Assembly (NCBI GenBank): GCA_043805435.1
Contig: JAZDHY010000090.1
Location: forward strand, 1-64,000
DNA: 64,000 nucleotides
Direction: 5' to 3'
Source: JAEXOD01 sp043805435
Lineage (GTDB): Bacteria > Bacteroidota > Ignavibacteria > Ignavibacteriales > Melioribacteraceae
Both the position numbers and the translations under genes were made by a program. The notes beneath the pieces are model-generated. The model was not told the DNA's origin. It did no database searches and was given only the letters and a program-made list of their open reading frames with translations. Positions 45,101 to 52,655 of this stretch are shown in pieces (position 1 is the stretch's first letter; the number at the start of each line of letters is the position of its first letter).

Positions 45101-45705
45101 AAGACGGAATAAAAATAGCTGAAAAAGAAAAGCCAAATTTAATACTGATGGATTTACGTATGCCTAATATGAACGGCTATGAGGCAGTAAAAATATTAAA
45201 AACTAATCCGCTTACAAAAAAAATCCCTGTCATTGCATTTACTGCATCAACAACCAACAACAATATTAACGAAATAAAAGAAAATTTTGACGGTTTTTTA
45301 ATGAAACCAATTCAAAATAACCAGTTGGTTGCAGAACTTGCAAAATATATTCCCCACACTATACTAGACACCATTGCCGAAATAGAGCCGTTGGTTAAAA
45401 TAAATTCTAAAAGTTTTTCTACCATTAGCGAAGAAGAAAAAAACATTATAAAACAAAAACTTATTTTGTTTGAACAAAAATTTATACGTAGTTTTGCGGA
45501 ATTAAATGAATATCTTTCGCTTGACGATTTAGGAACATTAATTTCGGATTTGGATGAATTTGCAAAAATGAGTGAATTTGAAATTTTTGATGATTACATT
45601 AATAAACTTGCGGAAGGATATTCAAGTTTTGATATTGAGTTAGTTCAAAAATTGCTGGGGCAATTTCAGCTTTATTTAAATAATATTAAACAAAGGCTAA
45701 ACTGA
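42172..45705 (+). CDS. Hybrid sensor histidine kinase with about five PAS domains
   Basis: 1,177 residues, soluble. PAS-type segments lie at about 15-125, 130-245 (GNIEWSNNAFTEQTGYTQDE), 285-395, 410-520 and 535-660. The kinase core has His702 in FLANMSHEIRTPMNAILGF, then VSNAAKFTKHG, DTGIGIVDGE and GTGLGLTI. The receiver (about 945-1065) has LVVDDIVKN, Asp994 in LILMDLRMP and Lys in GFLMKPIQNN. A C-terminal helical tail of about 110 residues resembles the extension seen in other hybrid kinases of this phylum; no HxxKG Hpt site is visible. It is the central gene of a three-kinase operon. Confidence 0.92.
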   Translation: MNNINDINSSFHIMDNNYKEIFEQVPLPVWIYKSNSNKFILINKAALMKYKIKEETIFLLDKNMFFVNSYIGKTINDETIIESHKNNNGELFNVKIKRNNFLLNNEEVVLEIIEDVVNYEIEERRFNLYKIALESTSNGIILTDKLGNIEWSNNAFTEQTGYTQDEILGKNCREFLNSGRTKSSVFEDLWNTIKQGDVWRGELINKRKDGTLYLEGQTINPVYNQFGEITHFIAVKEDITERREYEEEKNNLLLRLQISKGLAETNLIQNNELIEQLARSEEKLVKLFDSMQDLIFVIDDKDFFVEFHRPQKINNKLEYSEFIGKKYTEILPNELCRFVEEALKELKNGKENIQFDYCLTLDGNKEWYSSNANLIRGVDDNNNSFLFVIRDITDRKKTEEEIKKLSFEYERVFNGTQDALFLLEVIDGEKFRFIRNNLSHQVLTGLSLEQIQGRCPIEIFGEELALEVEQNYNSCLKAQSSITYEESLNLPAGKRKWITTLTPIYEDNEIKFIVGSSLDVTEKKKIEQDLIESERRLREVINLVPHFIFAKDIAGNYLMVNKAIAEALNTTPEELLSKKDKDFLNNNEQISKSRDEDVDIIVSNTEKHIPEETYIRADGSKRYLQTTKIPFKFSENSRPAILGVSVDITDLKLTEFSLLENQKKLEKALEEIEWKNNQLKIAKELAEDANKTKSEFLANMSHEIRTPMNAILGFAEILLNTTEDVKTKRYLNNILTSGKTLLGLINDILDLSKIESGNFTLNYEPIDFKSVLNEIYFMFQQKITEKGINMFLDIPEVFPKGIVLDEIRIRQILINLVSNAAKFTKHGYIKIKTYVKTNSDNSNSLYVIVEDTGIGIVDGELAVIFESFRQARNLSTKHYGGTGLGLTITKRLVEMMGGNIYVESEFNKGSSFIVVFNNINLAEQENIKKNEYEWANIKIDFKYGKILVVDDIVKNIEVVKGYLEVYNITVLEALTAEDGIKIAEKEKPNLILMDLRMPNMNGYEAVKILKTNPLTKKIPVIAFTASTTNNNINEIKENFDGFLMKPIQNNQLVAELAKYIPHTILDTIAEIEPLVKINSKSFSTISEEEKNIIKQKLILFEQKFIRSFAELNEYLSLDDLGTLISDLDEFAKMSEFEIFDDYINKLAEGYSSFDIELVQKLLGQFQLYLNNIKQRLN

Positions 45706-45722
45706 TTTATTAGGACATCTTT

Positions 45723-46862
45723 ATGAAAGAAAAAAATAAAATACTTATTGTTGATGATCAACCAAAAAATTTACAACTTGCCGCTACTGTACTTAATCCG
45801 TTTTATAAGCTGCTTATTGCCGATAGTGGACAGAAGGCTATTAAAATAGCCTTAGAAAAAAAACCGGATTTGATATTGTTAGACATTATGATGAATGAAA
45901 TGTCGGGTTTTGAAGTTTGTGAAAAATTAAAAAATATTACTGCAACAAAAAACATACCCATAATATTTTTAACTGCAAAAACCGAAGAAGAGGATATTGT
46001 AAAGGCGTTTGAAATTGGGGGTGTTGATTATATTACAAAACCATTTAAGAGAAAAGAAGTACTGGCAAGAATTAAAACTCATTTGGATTTATTAAATGCT
46101 AAAAAATTTATTGAAAAACAAAACGACGAATTAATAAAAGTAAATAACGAAAAAGATAAATTCTTTTCAATTATTGCACATGACTTGAAAAGCCCCTTTA
46201 CCGGTTTTTTAAGTTTAACAGAAATGATGGCTCATGAAATAGAAGATTTTACACCAGAGGAATTAAAAAATGTAGTAATAAGTCTAAAAGACTCGGCCAA
46301 TATATTGTACAAATTGTTGGAAAACTTGCTTGAGTGGTCGTTAATTAAGCGGGGCCTTTCTGAAACATTTTTTGAAAGATTGCAAATAGGCAAATTGGTT
46401 ATGTATAATTTAGAAATTATACGTGCCAAAGCTGAACAAAAAAAGATTATTCTTGAAAATGATATTAAAGATGAACTTGAGGTTTTTGCAGATAAAAATA
46501 TTATTAATACAGTATTGCGCAATTTAATTTCCAACGCTGCAAAGTTTACAAATGATGGCGGAAAAATTACAGTAAGTGCAAAAGTAATCGAATCTGATAT
46601 AGTTGAAGTTTCTGTTAAAGATACTGGAATGGGGATTTCGGAAAAAGATATAAAAAGACTATTTAAAATTGATGAAAAAGTATCAAATGTTGGAACTGCC
46701 GGTGAGTCGGGTACTGGATTAGGGTTATTGCTTTGCAAAGAATTAATTGAAAAAAATAACGGAACAATAAAAGTTGAAAGTGATATTGGTAAAGGAACGT
46801 CATTTTATTTTTATTTACCTGTTTACAAGGACAATGCTGTTGAAACTGGAACCCACCCGTAA
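45723..46862 (+). CDS. Receiver-histidine kinase fusion
   Basis: 379 residues. The N-terminal receiver (1-120) has ILIVDDQPKN, Asp54 in LILLDIMMNEMSG and Lys in YITKPFKR. A short coiled linker leads to His153 in SIIAHDLKSPFTGFL, then the ATPase domain with LISNAAKFTNDGG, DTGMGISEKD and GTGLGLLL. This order lets a phosphorylated receiver control a kinase in the same chain, so the protein can act below the two upstream kinases. The stop codon TAA (46860-46862) lies inside the 8-bp target duplication of a MITE, so transcription now runs into that element. Confidence 0.92.
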   Translation: MKEKNKILIVDDQPKNLQLAATVLNPFYKLLIADSGQKAIKIALEKKPDLILLDIMMNEMSGFEVCEKLKNITATKNIPIIFLTAKTEEEDIVKAFEIGGVDYITKPFKRKEVLARIKTHLDLLNAKKFIEKQNDELIKVNNEKDKFFSIIAHDLKSPFTGFLSLTEMMAHEIEDFTPEELKNVVISLKDSANILYKLLENLLEWSLIKRGLSETFFERLQIGKLVMYNLEIIRAKAEQKKIILENDIKDELEVFADKNIINTVLRNLISNAAKFTNDGGKITVSAKVIESDIVEVSVKDTGMGISEKDIKRLFKIDEKVSNVGTAGESGTGLGLLLCKELIEKNNGTIKVESDIGKGTSFYFYLPVYKDNAVETGTHP

Positions 46863-46864
46863 AC

Positions 46865-47048
46865 AGACTGTGTTAAAATTGGGGAATAGTTGCAATAAAA
46901 GTGAACTCATCCCCCAACCCCTTCTCTTAAAAATAGAAGGGGAGTGATTGTAAAAACATATAGAGCAATAACTTGCCAGTTAATGTTTCCCCTCTTTTTT
47001 TAAGAGAGGGGATTAAGGGGTGAGTTCGGTTTTTAATTTTAACACAGT
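46865..47048. mobile_element. MITE copy C, foldback element with 8-bp target duplication
   Basis: 184 bp flanked by CCGTAAAC on both sides (46857-46864 and 47049-47056). Ends AGACTGTGTTAAAATT and AATTTTAACACAGT are inverted repeats of the family seen at 6306 and 51124. Here the interior is also a long inverted repeat: GAACTCATCCCCCAACCCC on the left mirrors GGGGATTAAGGGGTGAGTTC on the right. An 8-bp duplication fits IS256-type transposition (inference). Confidence 0.8.
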
Positions 47049-47056
47049 CCGTAAAC

Positions 47057-47195
47057 GAATGGGCTTATGAACACTAAAAATAGTGATGAATTCTGAACAC
47101 TTGATGTAATGAAATATCAGCCAAATAATACGAGAATATATATTACAGCAAAACTGTTTATCGAAAGAAGACAGAAAGAGTGTATCAGCCCATTC
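47057..47195. repeat. Second inverted-repeat unit beside MITE copy C
   Basis: GAATGGGCTTATGAACAC (47057-47074) is mirrored by GTGTATCAGCCCATTC (47180-47195). The 139-bp unit touches the MITE target duplication. No coding capacity. It may be another small element or a structured RNA region; its family is not recognised. Confidence 0.45.
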
Positions 47196-47264
47196 CTTTA
47201 GGGATGGGGATAAAATAAACAATTGTTCTATTTATAAATAAATAACAAAATAAAGTAGAATTAT

Positions 47265-49196
47265 ATTATCAAAAATTTAAGTTTAAAAAGCAAAATTCAA
47301 ATTGCATTAATATTTGTTGGTGTTGTATCCGTATGTGTTACGGGATGGGTAACTTATACTAATGCAAAAGATACATTAGAAGCCATAAGCTTTGAGAGAT
47401 TAACATCTGTTAGGGAAAACAAAAAAAAACAGATTGAGAGCTATTTTGAAGAAATAAACAAACAAATAAAAACATTAAGTGAGGATAAATTTGTTGTTGA
47501 AGCGTTTAAAAATATTTCCCCTCAATTATCAATAATCAATTATACAGATCAAAAGCTTAACAATTTTATTATAAGATTTGCCGAGCGATATAATATTGAA
47601 GAAGTGATGTTTGTCAATTCTAAAACAAACAAGATTATTTATTCCAAATCTGTTCAAAATAATCATTTCTTACACAATAACCTGTTAATTAAATATTACG
47701 GTAATTATATTAAATCTTTTCTTTTGGGAGATAATAAAGCGGTAGTTATATCGGACTTAATCCTTTCGAATGATAAAAACTATGGAATTAGTTTTTTAGC
47801 TTCCGCGCCTGTTTTAGTAGATGGTAAAATTGCAGGGCAGATAGTGTTAAGGATATTAAATAAAAAAATTAATGGAATAATGACAAGTAATAACAATTGG
47901 AAAGAAGTCGGTTTTGGTAAAACCGGAGAAGTTTATATAGTGGGTGCGGATTATAAAATACGTAACGACTCAAGGTTTTTTGTACAAGAACCCACCAAAT
48001 ATTATAACTTGTTGAAAAAAATAAAAACCGATACGTCAATTATCAACTTAATTATTAAAAACTCTTCCTCAATACTTTTACAAACCGCAAAAACAAAAGC
48101 TGTAAAAGATGCACTTTTAGGCAATACAGATACAAAAATAATTAATGATTATAGAAAAATAGAAGTCTTAAGTTCGTATACTCCAATTAATGTAGGTGGA
48201 TTAAATTGGGTAATTCTTGCCGAAATTGATACCCGCGAGGCTTTTGGTTCGATATATATATTGCGCGAAAAATTAATAATGATAAGCCTGCTTATTATTA
48301 TTATGGCAGCACTAATTGGGGTGATTATTACAAGAACAATTTTACGTCCCCTTAGCAATGTTATAAATATGGCAGATAAATTTAGCAAAGGTGATTTGGC
48401 TTTTAGAAATCCTTCAATAATAAAAGGAGAATTTGGAACTCTTGTTGATACATTAAATAACATGGCTGAAAAACTATTAAAAAATACTACTCTTTTAAAA
48501 GAAGAAATAATAAATAAAAGTGTTGTTGAAAACGAATTAAAACTATCGGAAGATAAGTTGCGCAACCTTTCTATGCATTTACAAACCATACGAGAAGAAG
48601 AAAGAAAAGGAATAGCCCGCGAAATTCATGACGAGTTAGGGCAATCGTTAAATGCCGTAAAATTAAAATTATCGCTCCTTAAACAGGAATTCCCTTTTGA
48701 GGATGCGCAAACAAATAAAGGACTTGCAGATATCTTTGCTTTAATTGACGAGACTATTCAATCGGTAAAAAGACTAATTACACAACTAAGACCACAATTA
48801 TTAGATGATTTAGGTCTTATTGCGGCTATTGAATGGCATACAAGAGAATTTGAAAAAAGTACAAAAATTGCATGTAATTTAAGTATTTTCCAAAACGATT
48901 TTGATATTGCCCCCGAAAAGGCAATTTCCATTTTTCGTGTATTTCAAGAAACTTTAACAAATGCTGCCCGACATGCACAAGCAAGTCAAATAGAAATTAA
49001 TTTAACTAAACAAAAAAGATGTATTGAGTTGATAATTGCCGATAATGGTGTTGGTATTACCGAAGAACAAATAAATAACTCAAAATCGTTTGGACTGATT
49101 GGCATGAAAGAAAGAGTGAACTATTGGGGTGGTAAAATAAATATTGAGGGTATTAAAAATAAAGGGACTAAAATTTTAGTTCGATTTCCAAATTAA
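47265..49196 (+). CDS. NarX/DegS-type membrane sensor histidine kinase with non-standard start
   Basis: About 643 residues if read from ATT 47265 (ATC 47268 is also possible). The first ATG in frame is 47604, but that would remove the first membrane helix (SKIQIALIFVGVVSVCVTGW) and half of the sensor domain, although the upstream codons keep coding character back to a TAG at 47256. Order: membrane helix, Cache-like periplasmic sensor (to about 320), second helix (IMISLLIIIMAALIGVIITR), HAMP (LRPLSNVINMADKFSKGD), HisKA_3 with His455 in REIHDELGQSLNAVK, and ATPase with ETLTNAARHAQAS and FGLIGMKERV. Its partner regulator follows after 12 bp. A mutated ATG or a rare ATT/ATC start explains the oddity. 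Confidence 0.8.
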   Translation: MIKNLSLKSKIQIALIFVGVVSVCVTGWVTYTNAKDTLEAISFERLTSVRENKKKQIESYFEEINKQIKTLSEDKFVVEAFKNISPQLSIINYTDQKLNNFIIRFAERYNIEEVMFVNSKTNKIIYSKSVQNNHFLHNNLLIKYYGNYIKSFLLGDNKAVVISDLILSNDKNYGISFLASAPVLVDGKIAGQIVLRILNKKINGIMTSNNNWKEVGFGKTGEVYIVGADYKIRNDSRFFVQEPTKYYNLLKKIKTDTSIINLIIKNSSSILLQTAKTKAVKDALLGNTDTKIINDYRKIEVLSSYTPINVGGLNWVILAEIDTREAFGSIYILREKLIMISLLIIIMAALIGVIITRTILRPLSNVINMADKFSKGDLAFRNPSIIKGEFGTLVDTLNNMAEKLLKNTTLLKEEIINKSVVENELKLSEDKLRNLSMHLQTIREEERKGIAREIHDELGQSLNAVKLKLSLLKQEFPFEDAQTNKGLADIFALIDETIQSVKRLITQLRPQLLDDLGLIAAIEWHTREFEKSTKIACNLSIFQNDFDIAPEKAISIFRVFQETLTNAARHAQASQIEINLTKQKRCIELIIADNGVGITEEQINNSKSFGLIGMKERVNYWGGKINIEGIKNKGTKILVRFPN

Positions 49197-49208
49197 TAAA
49201 ATTTAATT

Positions 49209-49838
49209 ATGATAAAAATATTATTAGCCGATGACCACACTCTCTTTCGTGAAGGATTAAAGCAAATAATTGCAAAACATACAAATATTAAAGTTGTTTG
49301 CGAAGCGGGAACCGGTTTTGAAGTGCTTGAACAAGTAAAAGAAAATGAAATTGATTTGGTTGTTCTTGATATTTCAATGCCCAATATGAGTGTTTTTGAA
49401 ATTATTACAAATATTAAAACAACAAATCCTAAACTGCCTATTTTAATTTTAAGTATGCACCCCGAAGAACAGTACGCAATAAGATTATTTAAAGCCGGTG
49501 TGTCGGGTTATCTTTCTAAAGAGTGTGCGGCTGAAAACTTAATAAACGCAATTAACAAGGTAACTTCGGGCGGAAAATATATAAGCGGTACCTTAGCCGA
49601 AACATTAGCTTTTGCAATTGATAAAAACTCAAATAAACCGCTTCATCAGTTACTTTCCAATAGAGAGTTTGAAGTAATGAAAATGATTGTTGAAGGAAAG
49701 GAGCTTAAAGAAATTGCAGATTTATTATGTTTAAGCGAAAAAACAATTACTACATACAGATCCAGAGTGCTTGAAAAATTTAATTTGCGTAATAATGTTG
49801 AACTTACAAGATTTGTTTTGGAAAATAAAATTATATAA
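49209..49838 (+). CDS. NarL/DegU-type response regulator
   Basis: 209 residues. The receiver has LLADDHTLFREG, Asp54 in LVVLDISMPNMS and Lys in GYLSKECAAENL. The LuxR-type helix-turn-helix (about 145-205) has LSNREFEVMKMIVEGKELKE and SEKTITTYRSRVLEKF. It is encoded 12 bp after the HisKA_3 kinase and is surely its partner. A terminator hairpin follows directly. Confidence 0.95.
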   Translation: MIKILLADDHTLFREGLKQIIAKHTNIKVVCEAGTGFEVLEQVKENEIDLVVLDISMPNMSVFEIITNIKTTNPKLPILILSMHPEEQYAIRLFKAGVSGYLSKECAAENLINAINKVTSGGKYISGTLAETLAFAIDKNSNKPLHQLLSNREFEVMKMIVEGKELKEIADLLCLSEKTITTYRSRVLEKFNLRNNVELTRFVLENKII

Positions 49839-49842
49839 TTAT

Positions 49843-49875
49843 AAATGCCCCTAATGTTAAATAAAAGGGGCATTT
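49843..49875. terminator. Bidirectional terminator
   Basis: AAATGCCCCT (49843-49852) pairs with AGGGGCATTT (49866-49875) between converging genes. A/T runs on both sides allow use in either direction. Confidence 0.75.
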
Positions 49876-49901
49876 AAAAACCGCAATATTAAATAATTTT
49901 A

Positions 49902-50444
49902 TTAAACGTGTAATGTATCTTGGCCTTTTACCCAATTACAGGGTGTTAGTTCTTTAGTTTGCAAGGCATCTAAAACGCGTAAAATTTCGTTAACGTTTCT
50001 TCCAACAGAAAGTTCGTTTACTGTTACAAAACGAATAATTCCTTCAGGATCTACAATAAAAGTAGCACGATATGCTATTTTTTCTTCTGCTTCCAATATG
50101 CCAAGTTCTTCCCCTAACGATTTTGATGTATCGGCCAATAGCGGAAATTGTAAATCGCGTAAAGCGGGATGATCTCTTCTCCATGCCAAATGTACAAATT
50201 CGGAATCGGTGGAGGCACCAACTAACAATGTATTTCTTTTTGTAAATTCCTCGTATTGGTTGTTAAATTCTGCAATTTCGGTTGGGCATACAAAAGTAAA
50301 ATCTTTGGGATACCAAAACATTACAAGCCATTTACCGGCTGTTTTATAATCGCTGCTGCTTACATTAGCAAATTCTTGCCCTACTTCCATGGAAACTACT
50401 GATTTTTTGTTAAATTCCGGAAATTTTTGACCTATTGATAACAT
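49902..50444 (-). CDS. Peroxiredoxin, AhpC/TSA family
   Basis: 180 residues. The peroxidatic Cys is in DFTFVCPTEI and the resolving Cys in LTPCNW near the C-terminus, so a typical or atypical two-Cys enzyme. WYPKDFTF, GASTDSEFVHLAW and YRATFIVDPEG are standard blocks. It reduces peroxides in the cytoplasm using thioredoxin-like donors or AhpF. Monocistronic. Confidence 0.93.
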   Translation of the reverse strand: MLSIGQKFPEFNKKSVVSMEVGQEFANVSSSDYKTAGKWLVMFWYPKDFTFVCPTEIAEFNNQYEEFTKRNTLLVGASTDSEFVHLAWRRDHPALRDLQFPLLADTSKSLGEELGILEAEEKIAYRATFIVDPEGIIRFVTVNELSVGRNVNEILRVLDALQTKELTPCNWVKGQDTLHV

Positions 50445-50744
50445 ATTTTCCTCGTTAAATTATTTTATTTTCTTATTAATTAAATTGGTTATTATGTCTT
50501 ATTAACCAAAATAAAATAAAAATAGTTCAGTTTAAGTGGAAAAAGTTATCCCCAAAAATTTTGGTTTAGGTTTGTGTTAAAAATATAGAAGAAGCTTTTT
50601 GCCGATCCGTTAAAGAGTGGGTTGGTGCGTTCTTTTGGTTGTTAATACTAAACAGAAATCATGTTGGTGTGTAAATTTAGGAATAATATAAGCTGGTGAG
50701 ATGAAAAGCCTGAGCGGGAAACGGAGAATTACTTCAAACATGTG
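50445..50744. other. Promoter side of the peroxiredoxin gene, otherwise empty
   Basis: 300 bp without a gene or a recognisable repeat. The part near 50445 must hold the peroxiredoxin promoter. A GTGAAAAGCAGTAATTCAAA stretch near its right edge belongs to the repeat fragment that follows. Confidence 0.4.
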
Positions 50745-50870
50745 AAAAGCAGTAATTCAAAAATATGTGTCATGTCTTTGCCGTACCCTGTATTGGTGGT
50801 GGTGCATATAGTTACAAACATTGCACTTCTCTGAAATGCTTTTACAAAATAAATATTACGATAATGTGCA
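50745..50870 (-). repeat. MITE-like repeat, copy E, inverted internal fragment
   Basis: Read on the minus strand it matches the interior of copies A, B and D: AAGCATTTCAGAGAAGTGCA, GTTTGTAACTATATGCACCA, CCACCAATAC and ATTTTTGAATTACT. Terminal inverted repeats were not found, so it is a fragment. Confidence 0.6.
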
Positions 50871-50904
50871 TTATTACAACAAGTTATGCGATTTTAACCA
50901 GAAT

Positions 50905-51123
50905 TTTAAATTAGAAAGTAATAGCATTGGTATTTTTAATCACCTAAGCCAATAAGTAAAGAAAAAATTCAAGGCTGAAGCCCGTTATATTTGTTTCGTT
51001 AGCCCCCAGCATGAATGCCGGTTTACTAAACAATAGGTTAGGGTTATTTAAACCGGGATAGATAACAACATAATTAGTTTATTTATAATGAGTTATAAAG
51101 ATTTTAAATAACCACGTCCTTTG
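50905..51123. repeat. Repeat block X, copy 2, inverted
   Basis: The reverse complement of this stretch aligns with 6555-6795, starting right at the end of MITE copy D. On the plus strand its first part reads as the last codons of a lost gene, FKLESNSIGIFNH..Q then stop at about 50955, parallel to the WG-repeat pseudogene tail (FDIESNRVEIFNH..Q). Confidence 0.6.
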
Positions 51124-51367
51124 CAGACTGTGTGAAAATTGGGGATAAATATAAAATTGCGTATTATAATCACGTCATCCCTCTGGATTAAAAACACATA
51201 GTAACATATTACAAAACAATGCGTTAACGTATATATATTGCACATAAGCACTGCAGAGAAGTCCTCTGTTTGTAATTATACGCACCACCACTAATCCCCA
51301 GTACGGCAGCACCATGCAGCGTTTGATTTATCGAATATTTATTTTTCCCTAATTTTCACACGGTCTG
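51124..51367. repeat. MITE-like repeat, copy D, complete
   Basis: Ends are CAGACTGTGTGAAAATT (51124-51140) and, reverse complemented, CAGACCGTGTGAAAATT: 16 of 17 identical. The 244-bp interior matches copy B in the same orientation (CACGTCATCCC, AACACATAGTAACATATTAC). No target duplication was visible. It lies about 70 bp from the end of the hemerythrin gene. Confidence 0.75.
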
Positions 51368-51435
51368 CTTATGATGTAAGCAGATAATTTATTATTCAAA
51401 CATAAACTTTATGTTTTGGAACATCTATACATAAA

Positions 51436-51843
51436 CTATTTAACACCGTTTTGAATTAAAAAAGTCGAATAAGCTTTATCTTCCAACATAATATGTTTAG
51501 TAAGCCAATCGCTTAAAAAATTCATTAAGTCAATTGATACAGAAAGCCTTCCCTTATTAAAATCAGCAGAAAAATTTATCACTTCCTGAGTCAATTTGTC
51601 ATGTTTCATTTTATGAGCATTTTTATCAGCATAATTCAACTTGTTAAAAATATCTTCTTCATATTTGAAGTGAACTTTTGTGTAATTTGTAAGACTTGTT
51701 AGAATACCGCTAAGAACTTCTTTCGATTTTCCGGTACGCATAGCATCATTTAATTCGTTAATTATTCCAATTAATTTTTGATGCTGTAAATCTATACTGT
51801 TAATCCCAACACTATATTTTTGATTCCAAATAATTAAAGCCAT
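51436..51843 (-). CDS. Bacteriohemerythrin (second of two)
   Basis: 135 residues, a four-helix non-heme diiron oxygen-binding protein. Ligands are visible in order: IDLQHQKLIGIIN, HFKYEEDIF, HKMKHDKL and KHIMLEDKAY. It is a paralogue of the gene 8 bp upstream. Such proteins sense or carry oxygen in micro-aerophilic and facultative bacteria, or scavenge NO; no signalling domain is fused. Cytoplasmic. Confidence 0.92.
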   Translation of the reverse strand: MALIIWNQKYSVGINSIDLQHQKLIGIINELNDAMRTGKSKEVLSGILTSLTNYTKVHFKYEEDIFNKLNYADKNAHKMKHDKLTQEVINFSADFNKGRLSVSIDLMNFLSDWLTKHIMLEDKAYSTFLIQNGVK

Positions 51844-51851
51844 GTTTTCTC

Positions 51852-52259
51852 CTATTTATATCCTTTCTGTATTAAAAACGGGGCATATTCTTTGTCTTTC
51901 TTTTGAATATGGTCTATTAACCAGTTGCTTAACAATTGCATCAAATTAATGGAGACGGTAAGTTTTCCGCTTTTAAAATCAGTGTAATAACCATTAACTT
52001 CATTAACAAGTTTTTGATGTACCATTTTATGCGTTAATTTTTCTGTATAGCTGTATTTTTCAAACAAATCTTCTTCAAATTTGAAGTGAAATTTTGTGTA
52101 CTCGATTAAACGAACAAAAACATCCCCCAAAACATCTTTCGATTTACCACCTTTCATGGCTTCATTTAGATCGTTTATTATCGCAATCCATTTTTTGTGT
52201 TGATTATCAATTTCTTTGATATTCAAACTTAGTTTATCTGTCCATACTATTAGTGCCAT
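51852..52259 (-). CDS. Bacteriohemerythrin (first of two)
   Basis: 135 residues with the same ligand pattern: IDNQHKKWIAIIN, HFKFEEDLF, HKMVHQKL and DHIQKKDKEY. About half of its residues match the neighbouring copy, so the pair arose by tandem duplication and has diverged. The two are surely co-transcribed. Roles are as for the second copy; possible functional split between oxygen storage and NO handling is speculation. Confidence 0.92.
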   Translation of the reverse strand: MALIVWTDKLSLNIKEIDNQHKKWIAIINDLNEAMKGGKSKDVLGDVFVRLIEYTKFHFKFEEDLFEKYSYTEKLTHKMVHQKLVNEVNGYYTDFKSGKLTVSINLMQLLSNWLIDHIQKKDKEYAPFLIQKGYK

Positions 52260-52287
52260 TTTTTTCTCCGTTTTGGTTTTAATTCTT

Positions 52288-52641
52288 TTATTTATAGTTA
52301 TACTTCTCTTTTTCTATTTTTTTTATACTTTTATATACAGAAACAAAAACAAATACTGCACCAAAATAAATATATAAAGTCATAGCTATTGAATAATTTG
52401 AGGTATTTAATAATGATTTACTAAACACATAACCCGAAACAACAATTATACTAATTCCAAAATACAAAGATTTTTTACCAATAGATTTATTTACTTTATA
52501 CCAAACAGATTTATTATTTAAAGTTGCAGGAACTTGTAAGCCGTACCAATGATTTGGCGGTATTTTTTTTAATACCAATGGAATAGACATTCCAATAATT
52601 ATTAATCCAATTAGTATATTCACAATTAATATTGTTATCAT
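52288..52641 (-). CDS. SdpI-family membrane protein
   Basis: 117 residues with three hydrophobic helices (2-24, about 60-78, about 83-105). The SdpI/YhfL signature is PPNHWYGLQVPATLNNKSVWYKVNK in overlapping motifs (cytoplasmic or outer loop after helix 1). SdpI in Bacillus gives immunity to a secreted toxin, but most family members are of unknown function. It lies 28 bp upstream of the hemerythrin pair. Confidence 0.8.
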   Translation of the reverse strand: MITILIVNILIGLIIIGMSIPLVLKKIPPNHWYGLQVPATLNNKSVWYKVNKSIGKKSLYFGISIIVVSGYVFSKSLLNTSNYSIAMTLYIYFGAVFVFVSVYKSIKKIEKEKYNYK

Positions 52642-52655
52642 TTAAAAAATTTATC

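Noticed and set aside
47604..49196. Sensor kinase starting at the ATG 47604
   Set aside because: That start would begin inside the sensor domain and drop the first membrane helix, although the upstream codons are clearly coding.
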